64,000 nucleotides of DNA from Paraspadella gotoi (taxonomy: Eukaryota > Chaetognatha): NCBI GenBank assembly GCA_051294375.1, contig CM119264.1:27633469-27697468 (forward strand), read 5' to 3'. Below are positions 58,817 through 64,000 of the stretch, one piece after another. Numbering within the stretch: the first letter of the stretch is position 1; each line of letters begins with the position of its first letter. Under the pieces are notes generated by a model. It was not told the origin of the DNA, searched no databases, and was given only the letters and a program-made list of their open reading frames with translations. The position numbers and the translations under genes are program-made.

Positions 58817-61290
58817 TCTCTCTCTCTACTCCTCTCTCTCTCTCTACTCTTTACTCTGTCTCTCTCCTCGTGACCTTACCGTCTTCCCTATCTCTTTGAC
58901 CTCGGTGCGTCATGGACCAGCGAGACTGAGGTCTCGCTGGATTCGGGTTTCTCCTATTTCCTTGTAATCTTTTCTTCTTCTTCCTGCCTTTCCCCCTCCT
59001 CCTCCTCCTCCTCCTACCTCCTCCTCTCTCAACTCCTGATCTCACCAATCGTCTTTGCAATATTTTTCTCATTGACCACGAAGTCACGTTTCAGGACAGG
59101 AAGCAGATGCCGCGGGTTGAGAGGTGCCCTGGTCTAGGTGGCGCTGGGAGATGCCCGGTTGGCATCTTGGGATGATGCAGGTTTTGCGCGAAGCGTTTTT
59201 TGATAGGGTTTGAGCAAAAAAAAAAAAAAAGGAATCTCTGCGGCGGAAATGTCGTTAGGAAAATGGAGAAGAGAGAGAGAGAGAGAGAGAACGAGAGGAG
59301 AGAGAGAGAGTGGAGATGAGAGAAGAGAGAGAGAGAGAGAGAGCGAGGGAGTAGAGAGTCTCAGCGTGCTTGTGGTCTGAGATTGAATTAGAAGATAAGT
59401 GTTTCCGTTCGGGTTTTTAGTGGGAAAAAGGCGAATGGCCGAATGTGAACTGTTTGGTGAAGGGAACGTTCTGGAATGAAGTGAATAGGAGTGTGAGAGG
59501 CGTGTAGAGAGGGTGGGAAGATTGAGAGAGAGTGGAAAAGTGTGGGAGAAAGAAGAGAGAAGAATGAACTAGGAGTATTCTGAAATAAACAAGACTGTAG
59601 AGAGAGTCTTGATTGGAAGCTTGCAAGGGACCTGCTATGTTATTATCTTTTACGAATGATGAGCCCTAAACCAACCAAAACGCTTGGCCAAAGTAAGGAA
59701 CAAAATAGCTTTATTTATTAAATAAATTGGATAATTTTTATATATGACTTGTACCAATTTAAATTATGATTGGCAAACAGGAAGAGAAAATAAAAACGTC
59801 TAAACTTTGGTCCAGTTTAGTAAGAAACGAGGTGGCCTCCATGGCTACAATTGTGTCAATAGCTTGGAGGACCAGTCTCAGTCACTGCTGATTCTCCTTA
59901 TTCCTCTTCATTCTCCTTATTCTCCCTGATTCTTCCTTATTCTCTTTATTCTCCTTATTCTCCCACTGATTCACCTGAATTCCTCTTTGATTCTCGCCAA
60001 AAGATGTCCACCGCTTGATGGACTCCCTTTTCCAAGAGGACGACGACAGACGACGACGACGACGACGACGACACGAAATTTAATCTGCTTCGGCTTTGCT
60101 TCGTTTCGTTTGGAAGACGCGATGGCCAGAAAATTTTGGCCGGAAGATTGGACCGGAAAATAGGATTTGCGGAAGATTAAACAAAAAAAAAAGATTTGGG
60201 CCGGAAGAGAGATTTTTAAGGAAACAATAGATTGACCGGATTCACATAAAAAGAAAAAAAAATTTTGGCCGGAAGATTTTAAAAGAATAAGTGGTGTCCG
60301 ACTGTATTGAAGTTAATAATTAAATATTAATGTCCATGCAACTCGTATTTGCCAAGAAAAAGGATTAGTTATCAGATTTATTAACCAAATAACCGAATGT
60401 GGTCAAAAGGATTTTTCACAACGCACGAAATGCAGGGTACCCATGACGCATAACCGATCGACGACGACGAGACGACGACGACGACGACGACTTGAAGCGA
60501 AGATGCATCACAACTAGCTTAAGTGACGAGTGAATAATGATTTAACGGATATAAGAAGCTGAATTTAATAAAAATCACCGAAATAGTGGATACCATTTAT
60601 ATAAATAACTCCTGTGTAAAAAAAAAACGTGAACACTTTATACTTACTTTATACCTAAATTCCGAGACACTGTATAACAAATTTATTAAAATATATAAAA
60701 AGTATTGTTTTTAACACAAAATCTTATGAATTACGTTTTTTTTTTAGAATGACAAAAGTTTTAATTATATCATTTTATTTATTTTTTTAGCTGACAATAT
60801 GAATAACTTTTCTATAAAAAATTTAATACATCGACTGACTGACTGACGCAAACAAAGAATCCTATTGAGTCAATATCGTCGGCAATGACTGAACAGGAAA
60901 AGCGGCTTTTTTTCCGAGAGTGCCCCATTTCTGTTAGTATTATCCAAAAATTTATAATTATAACTTTAATGATATAAGATAAAAATATTTTGAAATTTAT
61001 AAACTGATCTCTAAACCCTAATTCAAACCAGAGTCCAACTCAATTGATCTCACCTTACCTAATCTTATTGTAAACCTTAACCTTTAAAATTAAATCAATA
61101 AATAAATTAATTTTAGTATCTGCAATTGTTATGGAATAAAATGGGAAGTTCAGGGAAAATAACGCCCGAGAAAGGCAATTTGCGGTCGTCCACTTATTTT
61201 CCTTTCAGTTCGAATAGGTAAAAGAAATGGGGGAAAAGGACAAGGCGATAGAAAAGTTGAGACGAGAGAATAAAAAAAGAGAGAGAGTAT
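57205..61290 (+). repeat. Block X, copy 2 (noisy)
   Basis: Matches 35300-39080 in order over its whole length, including each microsatellite and the TTTGGCCGGAAGATT repeat (60136-60290). It is about 4.08 kb against 3.78 kb: the excess is spread as single-base insertions throughout, with few substitutions. No coding frame. Confidence 0.9.
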
Positions 61291-62550
<1,260 letters not shown>

Positions 62551-64000
62551 GTTGCTTTATGTTAAGACAGGAAAAAACCTTCAATATATATTTTGTTCTT
62601 CTCTCCTTTTTTTGATGCTTTTAATTCTGTTCTTTATCTTACTTTTTTGATCTTATTAAATTCTGTTCTTTATCTCCTTTTGTTTCTTTAAAATTCTGTT
62701 CTTTATCTTCCTTTTTTGATCTTTAAATTCTCTCTGTTCATTTATCTCCTTTTGTTCTTTAATTCTGTTCTTTCTCTCTTTTTGTTTTAAATATTCTGTT
62801 TTTCTCTTTTCTCCTCTTCTTTTTTTTGTTCTTTATTAATGTCTTTCTCCTTTTTGGTTTTCGGTTCGATTTCTCTTTTTATTCTAGTTCTTTTTTTTTA
62901 TTTTATTTTAATCGAAATTATCGAGATCGATGTGAAGACCGCATGGTTGGTTGGTCCTATTGTTCGTTTGCTAGATATTGGTTGTTTTGGGTTGGTTGGT
63001 TGTTTGGTAGGTTTTGGCTAACTTTTTCCATGTTGGACATGTAACTTTTCGTTCGTGTTAATTAAAACTTTAGCTTTATGTTATTATTTTGTATTACTTA
63101 TTCACATGGTAGTTGAGGCACTTTAAGCACCCAACAGTTTTTGCTTTTTATTTTCTCTTGAGCAAGTTTTTCGACGCATTCGTTTATCCCCGTACTGTGT
63201 ATTGATGTGTTTTGTTTTTTTTGGGGTTTTCTCTTCGTACGCTGTTATCCGACTGTTTTGATGTCGTTTTGTTTTCTTGCCGTTTTTTTTTCGCTTCGAG
63301 TTGACGACAGGGGCGCTGTGAGTTTGTTTGGGGAATCGGGAGGCGATGGCGGGCATTCGCTTCGGTCCTTGGCCTCGGTTAATCTGGTTAGACGAAGTGG
63401 AGATGGGCTTGGTGGTGGAAGACGAGTGGTTGGGGTTGGAGTGGATTTTGGGTGCGGGTAAGTGGAGCAAGAGGAGAGGAGCAGTAGAACTCTTGGTGAG
63501 ACAATGAAAGTAAATGGAACTCATTATCGAGTAGAATGTTACGTTTTAAGTTGAGGTTGGGAAAATGGAGATGTGTTGGTTGGGCGTCACGTTGTTTCGC
63601 GAGACTCGGTGGGGTGAAGCGAGATGGGACATGCCAGAAGTTCCGGCGTGAGATATGACAGATCCGATCTGTCGGCAAACTTTTTTTTACAACTGGAGTA
63701 GAAACTGATCGGGCGGTAAATGGGTCTTGAACGGAGACGGCGTCGAGAAAGTGCGAGATCTTCGCATAAGGACAAACTGAAAACAAGAGGGCTTGGACGT
63801 ATCGTGCAGTGCGAACAAATGAGACGTGACGGATGATGAGAAGATGTGAGACGATGCGAATGATGACCGAAGGGACGACAAGAGAATTTTTTCAGTCTTG
63901 GTCTTCACATTCGCAAGTAGTAGGAAAAGTTTTCCTTATGCAAACACAATCGAAGGATGCAATAAAAATAAAATGGTACAATACATTATACATATAAAAG
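62551..64000 (+). repeat. Block Y, forward copy C (runs off the window)
   Basis: AATTCTGTTCTTTATCTCC words (62610-62800), GGTTGGTTGGT (62943), TTTTGATGTCGTTTTG (63257), GGGTTGGAGTGGA (63433), CTGTCGGCAAAC (63670) and AATCGAAGGATGCAATAAAA (63950) follow the order of copies A and B. Noisy relative to A; no intact frame. Confidence 0.8.

Overview
The window reads as nuclear DNA of a metazoan, most likely an invertebrate. It is AT-rich and gene-poor, has a spliceosomal GT-AG intron inside an animal-type XK-related (XKR) membrane protein gene, and is loaded with simple repeats: (CT/GA)n tracts up to about 120 bp, GAC/GAT trinucleotides, TTTC and TATC tetranucleotides, and many minisatellites. I see no bacterial operons, rRNA, intact tRNA, reverse transcriptase, transposase or CRISPR array. 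The species cannot be named from this sequence alone.

Layout. 1-5.2 kb: AT-rich intergenic DNA, a GC-rich fold-back patch at 1.45-1.62 kb and pyrimidine minisatellites at 2.75-3.19 and 3.85-4.1 kb. 5.29-6.53 kb (minus strand): a GC-rich open frame behind a good splice acceptor, a candidate terminal exon with Asp/Thr-rich low complexity. 6.7-7.7 kb: tRNA-like (SINE-like) fragments. 7.7-31 kb: repeats, seven sized gaps and two 25-N gaps, with an inverted, error-laden duplication at 19.8-22.45 kb. 31.6-34.6 kb: the only confident genes, a two-exon XKR-like gene and, immediately downstream on the same strand, a 1.4 kb open frame for a multipass membrane protein that I do not recognise. 35-64 kb: mostly a patchwork of noisy duplicated blocks. 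Block X (35.3-39.08 kb) recurs at 57.2-61.29 kb. Block Y occurs four times, once inverted (39.1-43.5 kb) and three times forward (from 44.3, 48.6 and 62.6 kb).

Interpretation. Duplicated copies differ mainly by one-base insertions, and one X copy is about 300 bp longer than the other. Every gap beside a duplicated block junction is exactly 25 N. Several gaps are flanked by the same sequence on both sides, while ungapped copies carry it once. This points to a short-read scaffold whose gaps were filled or extended with uncorrected long reads, including at least one read through a hairpin adaptor. True segmental duplication of part of it is not excluded. The genes do not form an obvious pathway. 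XKR proteins belong to the plasma-membrane phospholipid scramblase family, and the adjoining open frame could be an independent gene or, if a poly-A run has an indel error, the C-terminal half of a fusion. I found no convincing new multi-gene system.
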